Source: Casuarina equisetifolia | Lineage: Eukaryota; Streptophyta; Magnoliopsida; Fagales; Casuarinaceae | Assembly (NCBI GenBank): GCA_028551475.1 | Contig: CM052357.1 | Location: forward strand, 22,300,451-22,364,450 | Direction: 5' to 3' | Length of the DNA stretch: 64,000 nucleotides | Shown: positions 35,321 through 47,140 of the stretch, one piece after another | Layout of the letters: each line of letters opens with the position of its first letter | How positions within the stretch are numbered: position 1 is the stretch's first letter | The notes under the pieces: generated by a model | What the model was told of the DNA's origin: nothing | Seen by the model: only the letters and a program-made list of their open reading frames with translations | The model's database searches: none | Position numbers and translations under genes: made by a program

Positions 35321-36663
35321 TTAAAACAACCCTGCACCGTCCTCTAATGACATGCTAAGTAGGTCTTCTTGGCCTTGAACCGCACCATCATCGAAAAGCC
35401 ACTTCTCTATCAGTGTAAGAGGCACTTGGGTGTCGGAATTTCGCCTGCTTTCATCCGGGAAGGTGCTCGTTTCAGGTGTCAGATTCGCAGTCTCGTCCAC
35501 CGATACAGATGGAGAGACCTCAGATGATATGGAAGAATTGAAGCTCAGCAGCGAATCAAAAGCATCTGGGGTTGTGGCACATTCACTAGAGCTGGAACCT
35601 CTTGCAACAAGGTTGTTAGAGGAATTCTGTGTGGTTTCTGACTTGGTCTGAGCTGATTTTGGGGATCCTTTCTTCCAGTTGTCGAGCAGTCGAGCTATGT
35701 TCTCGGCACTTGATGCATATGTGGCCGTCTGATTTAGTCCGGTGTAAGGATGATAGCCGCTGTAGGGCTTTGAATCAGGCAGTTGGCTTGGTTTGTCTAG
35801 GGACAAAGCTTCACACAGCGCTCTCTTAGCCATGTGAATATCTGTCTGGAGTCTTCTCTCCCACTGACCCTTGGAGGCTGGCCTTGAGGCGGTGAACTCA
35901 TCTTGGTGATGACCATCGACCCCTGTATCAAGATTTTTGAGCTTCTTCTTTAAATGGGTATTCCAAAAGTTTTTAATATCATTATCTGTTCTCTGTGGAA
36001 GATAGGATGCTATTGCCGCCCATCTGCAACCATTAAAAGAGTTGGTGTCAACATTTTGGGCAACCGAAGTGTCTCACTCCCATCCGAAGCTTTCAAAGAT
36101 CTTTTTCATCGTAAAATATATATATACACACATATGTATTGTATATATATGTATATGTATATATGTCCATATAGACAAAAAGAGATAGGAGGAAAAGACG
36201 ATCTAACCTGTTACCCAAAAGAGCTTGGAGATGGACTATCATCTTCTCCTCATGATCAGTGAAGTTACCACGCTTAATACCGGGACGGAGATAATTAGTC
36301 CACCGAAGTCTGCAGCTCTTACTGCATCGGAGCAGACCTGAAAAGCCACATGAAGAAGAAAATTGATCAAACCATCGGAGAAACTAAATCTGAACAAAAA
36401 GGAGCCTAGAGAAAGTGAACGGGGTGAAGGATAATAATTACACCACTTGAATGATCAAACCAACCCGAAAACAGAAGAAGAATAAGCTTCAAAGAAGAAA
36501 AGTATTTAGTTTTTAGTAGGTTAAAATTACCTGTATTTGCAGGAACTGATCTCCAATTCCCTGGTCCTTGTTCTTGAATGTAAGAGACCAAGATGATGTC
36601 TTCCTCCGGTGTCCAAGGCCCTTTCTTGATACCAAATTTGTCACAGCAAGGTGGCCTCCCCAT
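35321..36663 (-). CDS. MYB60: R2R3-MYB transcription factor, MYB60 orthologue, 3 exons
   Basis: Exons on the minus strand are 36531-36663, 36208-36337 and 35321-36023. Both introns are GT-AG at the standard R2R3-MYB positions, and the product is 321 residues. It opens [22 protein letters not shown]2 and R3 follow up to about residue 112 ([35 protein letters not shown]). The C-terminal half carries features I know from Arabidopsis MYB60: [35 protein letters not shown], an EKWLFDD motif and a final MSLE segment. MYB60 belongs to subgroup 1 and promotes stomatal opening in guard cells; it is repressed by ABA and drought. R3 has NFWNTHL where NYWNTHL is commoner, a conservative change. I start at MGRPPCC rather than an in-frame ATG 12 codons upstream because the family begins there. 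MYB30/94/96 are the nearest alternatives, but the C-terminus favours MYB60. Confidence 0.95.
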
Positions 36664-36828
36664 CTCTCTCTTTCTCTCTCTCAGAGACACAGAAACCAAG
36701 TTTATGATTTCTCAACACTGGTCTTCCTTACGATCTTTTGAGTCTCTTTCTAAGAAGAGATATATAGACAAGCGTCTAAGTAGGGTGTTGCCTTGTCCGA
36801 TATGCGTATGCCCGTATATATCATACAT

Positions 36829-36840
36829 AAATATTTATAG
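36829..36840 (-). promoter_or_regulatory. TATA box of MYB60
   Basis: The minus strand reads CTATAAATATTT here, about 170 bases upstream of the start codon. This predicts initiation near 36805 and a leader of about 140 bases. Confidence 0.6.
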
Positions 36841-36971
36841 AGAAGAGCCCAGGCCTGTTTACTCGCTGACTGACCAGAGGTAAAAGGGCTGGCAACAAAA
36901 GAGTCAAAATGGGCAGTGAAGAGCATTTACTCTTTGCTTGCCAAAAGTCAGCTTTGGCAAGTGCTCTCTTC

Positions 36972-36999
36972 CCTCTCTCTCTCTCTCTCTCTCTCTCTC
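36972..36999. repeat. (CT)n microsatellite in the MYB60 promoter
   Basis: This is an uninterrupted CT/GA dinucleotide run about 135 bp upstream of the MYB60 TATA box. On the sense strand it reads (GA)n, a type that binds BPC/GAGA factors in plants. Any regulatory role is inference. Confidence 0.85.
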
Positions 37000-37049
37000 G
37001 CCTCACGGAACTGTGTCGCATTGAATGTAGCAACTTCTCTGTCACCGAG

Positions 37050-40000
37050 AAGAAGAAAAAAAAAAAAAAGAACTCGAGTTACTTTCCTCTTCCTAAACAG
37101 CTCTTTATCATGAGGTCAGGACGCGGCCTGGTTTTTATTAAATCGGTGAGACATATGCTTGGCTATTAGAGATCCTTAAATAATCTCACATCTAATCTGC
37201 TAATGGTCATTTATATCGGATTAAGACTGCCGTGAATGATCAGTATGGAAAATTAAGCCATCCATTTGGTAGATAATCAAGCTAATTGGGATCTTCCTAA
37301 GGACTTGAATATGAAACTTAAGAAAATGATTGAAGTCAGGTACTAAACTTTGTAAATATGTAGGGAACCTCGTTCCTATCCATTCAACGAATCCTGATGA
37401 TCAGAAGAAAATATGATGTAATGATTTTTCAAGAAAATGCGAGAAATAGTGGCTGTTTCTTCCAAGTGGCATGTAAAGCATTGAAGAGTGGCAGCTCACT
37501 TCGACATGATGTTACTGTGTTAAAATCAAGGTACATCTGTCAAGCGCAAGTGGAAAGAAATTAATCAGTAGCTCCGGCTCATGGTTGGCCACGGCAAGAG
37601 ACCCCATTGGATTAAACATACCTTTTGTGCACCCCATAAACGGTTAGCATGCAACATAAGATAAGGGCACCCAGAAACCTACCCCTGCTGATTGTGATGA
37701 TTCTGCTGATGCAATGTCTAGATTGATGATCATGAGTTAGGACACCTTGGCCCAATGGTAAGTTAAGGTGGACTAAAACTTTTAATTTTAAGTTCAACAT
37801 TAAATGCTTATATGGGTGTCTGAGTTAATAAATAAATAAATAAGGAGCTCCTCATGATGCCACAAACCTTAATATCACAACAATATGATCCTACATAAAT
37901 CCAATTAAAGTTCAAGATCTTTAACCTAGCACTAAGACATAGAATCTCTTTTTATTTTTCTTTCTTGGAAGGCTCACTTTTTTCTTTAAAACCCATTTAT
38001 AAAAAAGAAAAAGAGTTTTACATATGAAAGTGTAAAACAAATCAACATATTGATAAAGTTGCACATATACAGGATTACCCCACACCTCATTGCTTGAACA
38101 TTAAATGATACTTTCCACAAAAATTTAGTACTTGTGATGCCTCACTTGGAACCTTAATTTCTATATCATATTGAAAGTTTCATTTCCTCCATTAAAATTA
38201 ACAACTAATAGAAATGAACACCTTCGTATATGAAGAGGATAACACTGATACATTAACAGTGCAAGAATTTTAACATTACTGCCTTGGTAAGTGCACGTGT
38301 GCGTTTAAGAAGAGGATAGTAGAAACCAGACCGCCTCCCTAATCCCCACCAATAAGCTACACTCTCTCCCTTTTTCTTTGTCTGTGTGTTTTGTCGAGTA
38401 TCTGCGGCTTTTAGGTGAATTTGACAAACGTTCATATTGCTCGCATCGCTAAATATTAATTCATTAAATAGGGAAAATAATCAATGGAATTGAAGCCACT
38501 TGTTTCTATGACATCACAGAGAAAAGCACTATCGGTTACCAAGAGAGCACACGACATCTCAAGTTCTGGAAGATAAATAATACACAGAGAAAAACAGAAA
38601 GCTTTTAATTTTTAGGATGCAAATGTGTGGTATCAAGACCTGACAAGTAATAACTGGACCACCTACAGTAATCTATATGAGAGGGAGAGAGGGAGAGAAA
38701 CCACTTGGACCATCAATTTTAATACAGAAAGAACGGCAATTCCGGTTTAAGTTTGGACCCCTACGTAATAATGAAAATGATGAAATATAAGGGTTATTTC
38801 AAAAAAATTAAAAAGAAGACGATAAGATTATGGCTGAGATTGGGATTCATCATTGTATTTTGAAAGTGAAAGAGCGTGGGAGCTATATTTCAATTTATTG
38901 TCTTTTTAATTTTCAAAGAAAAGTCTTTTTTAACTATTAAAGCATCAATCAAGTACAACAAATGCGACCCCATTCGATGGAATTGTAAGATAGTATCATT
39001 TAAAGTCAATTATCGTGGTACAAAGGTCACCTTCTATAATCCTTTTTATATCTCAAAAGAGAAAAAGGAAGATATACATACAAACTCCTGTGATACTCTA
39101 TATTTAATGCTAAAATTCAATTGAAAAAAAATGAATTTATTAGAATTAAGCAAGGAAAACAAAAACTTTCTTTTTTATTCTTCACGTCTAGGATTACGTC
39201 TTGAATCATTAGATAGAAATCTGAAGATAAAGAGAGAAACAAAGAATATGACTACTATGTAAACAAATAGTTTGAGAGTAAGCATTACACAATCTCTAAG
39301 ATCATTTTTTTTTTTTTCAAAAAAGAGAGTAAATTCTCCATTTTTATACCACATAAACCTCAATTTGACACCTAGGTGTTAAAAACTTAAAAATGATTCA
39401 TCAAACTATGTTAGCTGGTTATAGAAACAACTTTTGCATTAAATGTTAATTATTATCAAGCCGCCCAGCTTAGGTGGTCAAATAATAAGCCTCCAACTCT
39501 TGGCCACTCTATTCATTTTGAAGTTAACCGGACTACACAGAAGACTGCAACAGAACGGGGTTGTGGAGGGATGGGGACAGAAAATGAGTTCCTAACGAAC
39601 CAAATATTCCCACTTTCACATAAGAAAAGCAAAGACCGAGGCAGGTTAAAACAAGTGGAGAAGAGCTGGGGACAAGGTTTTCAATTTTCCTTTAAATTAT
39701 AGATTGGAAAGACTAAAGTTATAAATGTTAAGGCACATGCGCTGTATTTTTTTGTTGAACCATCACAATAGCTTGAAAGAGAGAGAACTACTAGAGAGAG
39801 GAGATTCTCTATAGCTCTTATATGTAATGATTACTCAAACAATGATAGATCGAGGAACCCACATACATGGGAAATGATTATACAAATTAACAAAAATTTG
39901 TTTTTTTTTTTATTATTGTATATGCGTACTTCTTCTTCTTCTTTTTTCTTTCTTTCTTTAAATCTAGAACCTCCATCAAATTATAATCTAAAAATTTCAC

Positions 40001-40480
40001 TAAACTTTATTTGATAACTTAAATTGAGAAGCCGCGCCCCTCCTAAAACATATTTAGGTTATATGCATGTTTTCCTGCTACCCATCGGTAAACAGTTTAC
40101 ATCAGCAACTACAAGATTGAAAAAAAAAAAAAAAAGTCAGAATCTACGGTTTTCTCATCAAATTGCGAGAAGGAAGAAAGTAGGTTCTCTCCTTCATCTT
40201 CCACAGCAGGACAGACATAAATACAAGGATAAGTACTTTTGACTACTGCATTAGGAGATTCGGAGAAAGAGGATGTAAAAATTGTCTTTTAGTGCTAGTA
40301 GCTATCCATAATCAGTAAAGAGGTTCGCATGATGCCAACTATCATCATATTTGTCGTATTTATCTGTATGATATTTGTGGATTGATGAGGATCGACTTCA
40401 ACAAGGAAGAGGACGAGAATAGGGATCAACGCCTAGTTAACCATCCCATTAACACTTTCTGACTATTTCTTCCTCTAAAG
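37050..40480. other. intergenic, no recognised gene
   Basis: I recognise no gene or complete mobile element. The part nearest MYB60 (to about 37.6 kb) is distal promoter. The rest is AT-rich with short A and T runs, including a short (AATA)n run near 37830. The open frames here are all under about 85 codons and have no motifs. Confidence 0.5.
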
Positions 40481-40849
40481 TCAAATTATTTATTGGCCGA
40501 GTAAGCCAATAAATATTTATGTGGACCAGACCAAAAATCCAACCGACGGTATGGCCATGTGTCACGCAGCAAGTCCATGTTCGTTAGTATTGATGGTAAA
40601 AGAAAAGAGATCAAGTTGGAGTTTTGGCATTTTGTGGCAATTTTCATGTCAAGTGAGAACACAAAAGCCGTAGACAAGTACAAGATCTTCGTTTCCCTAG
40701 GTTGTTTAATGGTCGCCCTTTAATCGCTCCCTACTTCTGAAAAGTTTTGCATCCAGCGTTGCAATAGAAGACCCTACCAAGTGACCATGGTACGAGAAAT
40801 TCCCTCTAGCACTCTTAACCAATCTATCATCATGTTTATTTTTAGAATA

Positions 40850-42150
40850 TGTAATTATGTTTTGAATAAATAATTATGTTTTGAATAAATACAAAAGACA
40901 TGGTATAAACCTAATTTTTAGAATATGTAAATATAAGGTGTCATATAAAATATTAAAAGAAATCAAGAAATACATACAATGGGCATCACATATGTTTAAT
41001 CTTATAATGGTTTATAATTACTTAAACTTAACTAGCATTATATAAAAATAATTAAGCATGGACGAGATAGTGAGTTGGAATGGTTGAAAAGCCACATGTT
41101 TGGGATTGTATGTCCATAACTAGTAAGACGATTCGCAATTTTATTCCTTTCTCAATGTACATGTTTATTTTGAGAGCATGTTTTGATTGAGAGTTTAAAT
41201 TAATCATATCCACCAAAAAAATTCATCATGTTAGTGGGTGTAGCAAGTTAAGCAGAAATGATGGTCACTGGCTGCAATAATATAGCTTGTCTTTGGCAAT
41301 GATAATCTCTAGCCTTCATATTCTAAATGTTAGAAAGAATTTAAGAGAAAAAGATACTTGAAAAAATAAATAAATAAGGAGAAAGCTCAAAAGAATCAAT
41401 TAATGTTTTTTTTTATTTTAAAAAACAGACATTATCCTTACAAATTTATTAATAACAATAAAGTCTGGACATAATAATCATATTTTGAATAAGTACAAAA
41501 GACATAATATAAACTTAACTCTTAGTATATATGAATATAAGTTGTCATATAAAATATTAAAAAAAATTAAAAAATACATACAATGGGCAAAACATATGTT
41601 TAACCCTATAATGGTCTATACTTAAACTTAACTGGTATTATAGAAAAACAGCTAAGCATGGGTGAGATAGTGATATGTTTAACCCTATAATGGTCTATAC
41701 TTAAACTTAACTGGTATTATAGAAAAACAGCTAAGCATGGGTGAGATAGTGAGTTGGAATGGTCGAAAAGCAACACGTTTGGTATATGCCTATAACTAGC
41801 AAGATGATCTACAACTTTATTCATATCTCAATGTACATGTTTATTTTGAGAGCACATTTTGATTGAGAATCTAAATTAATCATATCCATCAAAAAAATTA
41901 ATCATTTTAGTGGGTGTAGCAAGTTAAGCAGAAATGGTGGTCACTAGCTACAACAATACAACTCATCTTTGGCAATGATAATATCAAGCCTTCATATTCT
42001 AAATGTTAGAAAGAATTCAACTTTATTAGGTTAAATTGTTGATAATATGAGGTAATCATTATTTTAAACTACTTGTTATATTTATGTTACAAACTTGTAA
42101 ATATTAAGAGAGAAATTATTAAGAGAAAGAGATACTTGAAAAAAAAAAAG
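40850..42150. repeat. two diverged tandem copies of a ~0.6-kb block, with an inner 79-bp duplication
   Basis: About 40850-41380 and 41480-42150 are similar along their length and tandem in orientation. Inside the second copy, 41594-41672 is repeated immediately as 41673-41751 (79 bp each, with no difference that I can see). Unit B keeps only a partial single version near 56400-56720. The inner repeat must be much younger than the outer one. Confidence 0.85.
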
Positions 42151-42429
42151 AATATCAAATTTATCAGTCGATAGCAATTGAAGAACTCCCACTACGTGTG
42201 ATTCTTCACTTCTTTTTCAATAGCATAAAAAGGAAACTGACGAATAAATAAAAAGGAAACTGACGCATAAAATGTTCAAATTTATACGCAAAATACAACA
42301 ATGTGAGGAAAGGGAACAAGTGTCACCTCGAGATTTCGCAGCTATTATTAGCTATTAAGCCTCTTTTTAAGCGTCACTGCCTTTCGTTGCCCTTATGAAA
42401 CTTCACCTAAATGAGTCCCAGCCAGTCAA

Positions 42430-43399
42430 ATTCATCAATATCTGCGGCTGAAGGGTAGGGGAGTTTCAAGCCGAGAAGCACCGTCGGAATCAAAACGGCC
42501 AGACAAGTGGTGCGTCGGTGGCACTGCCACCTGTATGCATACAGTTTTCAAAGGTTGATCCCGTTTTAATAGTCTTAATGCTGGGGCCATACTCTGTAAT
42601 CCAGGAACATGGCAGCGAAGGCAACGTGTGTGGCTAGGCAAATCGCAGAGGAAACTGCATTTATGGAGCGGCACGTTCATCAAATCCCTGGTTTTTCGTT
42701 AGGGAAGGTTCGATCGCCAAAAACCCACGCCCAGAACGTAAAGAAGAAACGCCGCCGAGGACACCTAACTGCAGCCGGGTTAGGTGAAGATTGGAGCCCA
42801 CCGCCCAACCCAATCGTGTTTCTTCGACGCCGAGTGTCACAGTCATGACACAAGAGGAACTTGACTTGGGGCGGGTGGTTTTGCAGCGGGGGTCTGAAAT
42901 TCCTGTCACATTGAGATCAACCCACTTATGACAAAAGGACCTGTGCTGAACACCTAAGTCCAGTGAAAATTTGACTCGTGGCAACAGGCTCCCTCGACCG
43001 ACAGATTATTCAATGCGTTTTGATCCTCAAGAGCTGCTTCTTGTTGACAGCACGAAGTAATGGGTTTCGAGGAACAACTTAATCCTGGCCGAAAAGTCAA
43101 AACCTCCGTGTGTTCACAAGAAATGGTGCTGTCAAGCGGCTACTATCTTCCGTGGTTTCCTCATCATCTGAATGGGTGTCCTGTTCTTGGATTTTTTTTG
43201 TCTACTTGTCCTTTCATATGTCAAGAATCGCTCTAGGATGGTTTGCCTTCTGTTCGCCAGTAACTAAATCTAATTACCAAAGTGCTTTTGTGCTTACGAA
43301 GTGGTCTTGTTTAGGTAAATCTTTCATCATTATTTTGTTTTAGTATGCAAACTCAAGAAATCTTGAACATATGATGACATCATTCATCTTACTCTCGTT

Positions 43400-43450
<51 letters not shown>

Positions 43451-43980
43451 TTTGAAGTTGATATTTTTTAATATAATGATGATGTTGCTAACACGTGTTA
43501 AGTATTAGATCTTGAGTTGGTTTCCCAATTTTCTTTTCCTACACGATATGTATGATTGTAACTATTAACCATGTTGTTAATATGTTCATGGATAAGTTAG
43601 TATTTTATTTTGTTTTTTTTTTTTATAATTCGATAGTTAACTATTCAAAGTGGGCAATTTGTCCTTTTTTTTTTTTAACTCATACACTAAAGCATGTATT
43701 TGGTGTCAAATCTCCCATCCAATAGTCAATGGTCCCTTCTAGCTTACCACTCCGTCAATAGGCTTTGCTACCAATTCATTTAGCTAATCTAATCTCATTC
43801 AGAAAAACACAACAAACAAAAGTCTACATGCACAAAATTGGACTCATTTACACTGCAAAAAGAAATAAAAATGGGGTAGTCATTTTCCACAGCTTAAGAG
43901 GAGCGGGGTTGGGAATTCAAGATGCATCCTCCATTTATGTAAATAGTTGTCTTTAACATGAAAATAGGCAAACCCAAAGG
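42430..43980. other. unit-A-specific segment with a relocated homologous block
   Basis: 42600-43090 is less AT-rich than its surroundings. 42861-43093 is homologous to 60016-60270 of unit B, but there the block lies after the 59145-59805 homologous segment, whereas here it lies before it. Open frames on both strands (42609-42848 plus, 42661-42984 minus) show no recognisable family. 43403-43446 is an (AT)n microsatellite. Confidence 0.5.
43403..43446. repeat. (AT)n microsatellite
   Basis: This is an uninterrupted AT dinucleotide run of 44 bp in non-coding DNA. Confidence 0.95.
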
Positions 43981-45011
43981 ACTGATGATGTGCTTAGGGT
44001 GTTAATCATAACATCGTTTTCATTGTGCAAGTGTCATCTATGTGATTAATTAGGGTCGCATTATTCAAAAAGCACCAGCGCTTCGTATCATGCTTAGCTG
44101 GATTCAACAATTAATTGTTTCAATTATGATGCTACCTATAATAGTCATCCCCTTGAACACTTCAAATGATGTTGAGCTGCGAATCAAATGGAAAAAAATC
44201 TGCATTAGCAGAAAGAACCGAGCTAAATTTGCACGCAAATTAGGAAAATGAAGGTAGGCACATCACATAAACAATTCATTGTACAAGTCTCATTCTGTTC
44301 TAGTTAAAGGTCTAAATCACTTCTACTTTTCAAGAACATTGCTTTACGGTTCATAAGTTGGGAAAATTTTATTTATGGCACCATAGAAGTTCATGTTAAA
44401 CATTGGTCAAGAGCCTTGCTTAAGGAGATAAATTGTTGAACTTTACAAATTGAGTTGGGTTAAATAAATTGTGCATATCATCTCAATCAATCAAATTTGT
44501 TTTCCACGATATTTTTGGGAGACTTTGAGATATATTAGTTTCAATTTTGCAGTTATTCATAGACTTCTTCTTCTTTTTTTTTTTTTTCTCCATTCAAGTT
44601 TTCATTATTTACATTTGTAATTTTATTTTTTTGGCGAAGACAAAGCTCTCAACGTCTGTGTTAAACACGACAGGTATATTAAAAGTAATGATTCAATGTT
44701 TACGTGGAACTGATTGTTAAATACTCCACCTTAATTTGAGCTCAGTTTTATCTTGCCACCAAAAGATTGGCCCCAATTATGGCCCAACTCTGGCACCATT
44801 TTAAAGACTTAGGTCTATTTCTCTACAAAAGATTTTATTGGATAGAAGAGTGTTTAAAATTTATAAGACATTTCATAGATGCCGATCTTTTTAGTGTAAA
44901 ACTAATTGTCCGCTAATGATGAAATTATTTCATTTGCTTTGTCACGCACTTGCGGAAAATCATGATTTTCCTTCACTTTTTACAAACTGTTCCCGGTTGA
45001 GTGTGGGGAAG

Positions 45012-45356
45012 TGTTACAGATTTGGGCTTATGGGTCTAGCCCACAAATAGTTAAGTCAATTTAATCTAGGATTTTTAAAGATAAGTTGAATTAGTTTAGG
45101 ATTTTCTTAGAAAAGATAAGATTTACTTGAATAAGTTGAGGATTCTATATCTCGTTTTTATAAAAAGACATGATCTTTATAAAAGGAGGGAGTTTGGATT
45201 GTTGGTTTAGTTATTTGTTTTATTTTTATTATTTAGTTTATTTTATCCTTACTTATGATCTGGGGATTCCTTTGGGAGCCCCAATTTATCCCTTGCGAGA
45301 GAATTGCCCACCATTCTTTACAAGTAATGATACCATACGATCCAAAACGAGTATCA
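45012..45356 (+). mobile_element. probable 345-bp solo LTR in unit A (fossil)
   Basis: The block begins TGTTACAG and ends in CA, with nearly matching 5-base flanks at 45007-45011 and 45357-45361. The interior looks like a plant LTR, with repeated AAGTTGAATTAG-type phrases and a TTTTTATAAAAAG TATA-like site. Unit B lacks it at the homologous place, so it arrived after the duplication or was lost from B. Family is undetermined. Confidence 0.45.
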
Positions 45357-47140
45357 GGAATATGACTCTTTCTTCCATTTTATCGTCTATGGATGGAGTT
45401 TCGGTGCGCTTGGTTGATTTAAAAGAGAAAAGAGAGGAGCAAAAACAGAGAGTTGAAAAGGTGAAGAAAAGACGTGGCCAAAAACTAGCCATGGAAGAGA
45501 TGTCTACCCAACGATAAAGAGCATTATCGTAGGCATTGTTATGGACTGAATTACCTTTAACTTGAACGTAAGGGAGGATGTCTTTGGTATGAAGGAGACC
45601 AACAAGGATAAATGGAAAAGTTGTAAGTTTTAGTTGGACAAGGCAGATTATATATATATATATATATATAAGCATTGTTGTTTCTTTTCTCCCAGAATAG
45701 TTTTTGAGTTGAAGGCTTAGAGAGTCGGCAGGTGGTCATTCAATCTCTTTTGTTTGTTAAGAAGGGACGGACTTTTTTGCTTCAAATAAATCATTAAGTA
45801 ACAAGGCACTCTTTTCGTACATGTTGCTTATTAAGTCAGGATATAAGCATTGTTAGACCTACATCGCTTGACCCACTCACTTGTACTGAATATGGGAAAA
45901 ACAGCCTGAGTGCAGGATATATATAATGGATGTTTACACCTAATTGCTAACTTTAATACTATATTAAAAATTTGAGTGGAAAGATGAAGGTGTAAAGAAA
46001 CTTGTCATATTATTTAATTGATGTATGACATGGTTTTGTTTTATATAGGAAAAGAATTGAAAAGGAAAGACAATAAATACTTCGGTACGACAATATGTCA
46101 CAAATTTCAACATGTCTTTCCTCTTACTCTATATCACATGCTATGAGATCTATAATCTCTAATGTTTATTTCTTCTCAATCTGCATTCTATGTTGTGGGA
46201 TCTTTAATATCTAAATAGTCCCCTTTAAATTGATATTTAGTATACACCAACCACACCACAATTGTACCATTTTGAACGTGACTGACATAGAACGTGGAAA
46301 TAAGAGAACAAAACTATGCCCCGCAAGTCAAAAACAGTACTGCCAGATATTGAAAAGAGAATAGAACTCACTCTATTTCATGTAAGATAATGCATTGTCG
46401 TAATTTATCTGGGCGTCAAGAGAAGGATGCTCACTGGTTTGGGGGCCGACAGAAAGGAACGGAATTGACCTGGTAAACTTGCACGGCAATCTAGTCCTAA
46501 GCTACCTTCTACCCCACTTTGTACTGCTAGATTAAGGGTTGCAGAAAAGTAAACAGTTCAAATAAATGCCCATTTGAGGTCCATCAGTCCAGTCCCATTG
46601 TCGATTCCCAAATGTTCATTAGGGTTTTTTGTATTAAGTAGATCAACTATACTTCGGCCATTGCTAAGCGGTTGAAGAAGCTACTTTCGCTTTACTGGTC
46701 CTAGGATATTCCTCATTAAACGTGTTTAAGGTGTAATAATTAACATACTTGCATGTCAGATTCTCACAAATTGGTGTCAGCACATTTATGTCGTTTGATG
46801 TGATTTCCATGGAAAGACAACATAGTTCCCGCTGAGGTAAGGCAAATGGAGTTCGACGGGCAGATTAAGCAATGGGTTGAAAGACGGCACAGGGTACCAG
46901 AAAAGAAAACATCATAACTCATTCTTGTCTATAGATACTTTGAAAGATACATCACTCCTCAGAACAAATACAGAAGCATAATGAAAGGATCAAGTATAAA
47001 GAAATGTTTGTGAGTCTGCATATTCTTGTACAAGCTTTTCCCCAGGGGCACAACTCGCATCATCAAAGAAGTACAGTGACCATTTTTTTCTTGGGTGAAT
47101 CAAGAATGTAAGGGTACAAAAATTCCATAAACAAGAAAGT

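Noticed and set aside
36406-36699. Longer MYB60 N-terminus starting 12 codons upstream, and read-through past exon 1
   Set aside because: The family starts at MGRPPCC, and the codons after PANTG are intron sequence after a GT donor.
45170-45517. 115-codon plus-strand open frame as a gene
   Set aside because: It starts inside an LTR-like block and the matching region of unit B does not keep the frame.
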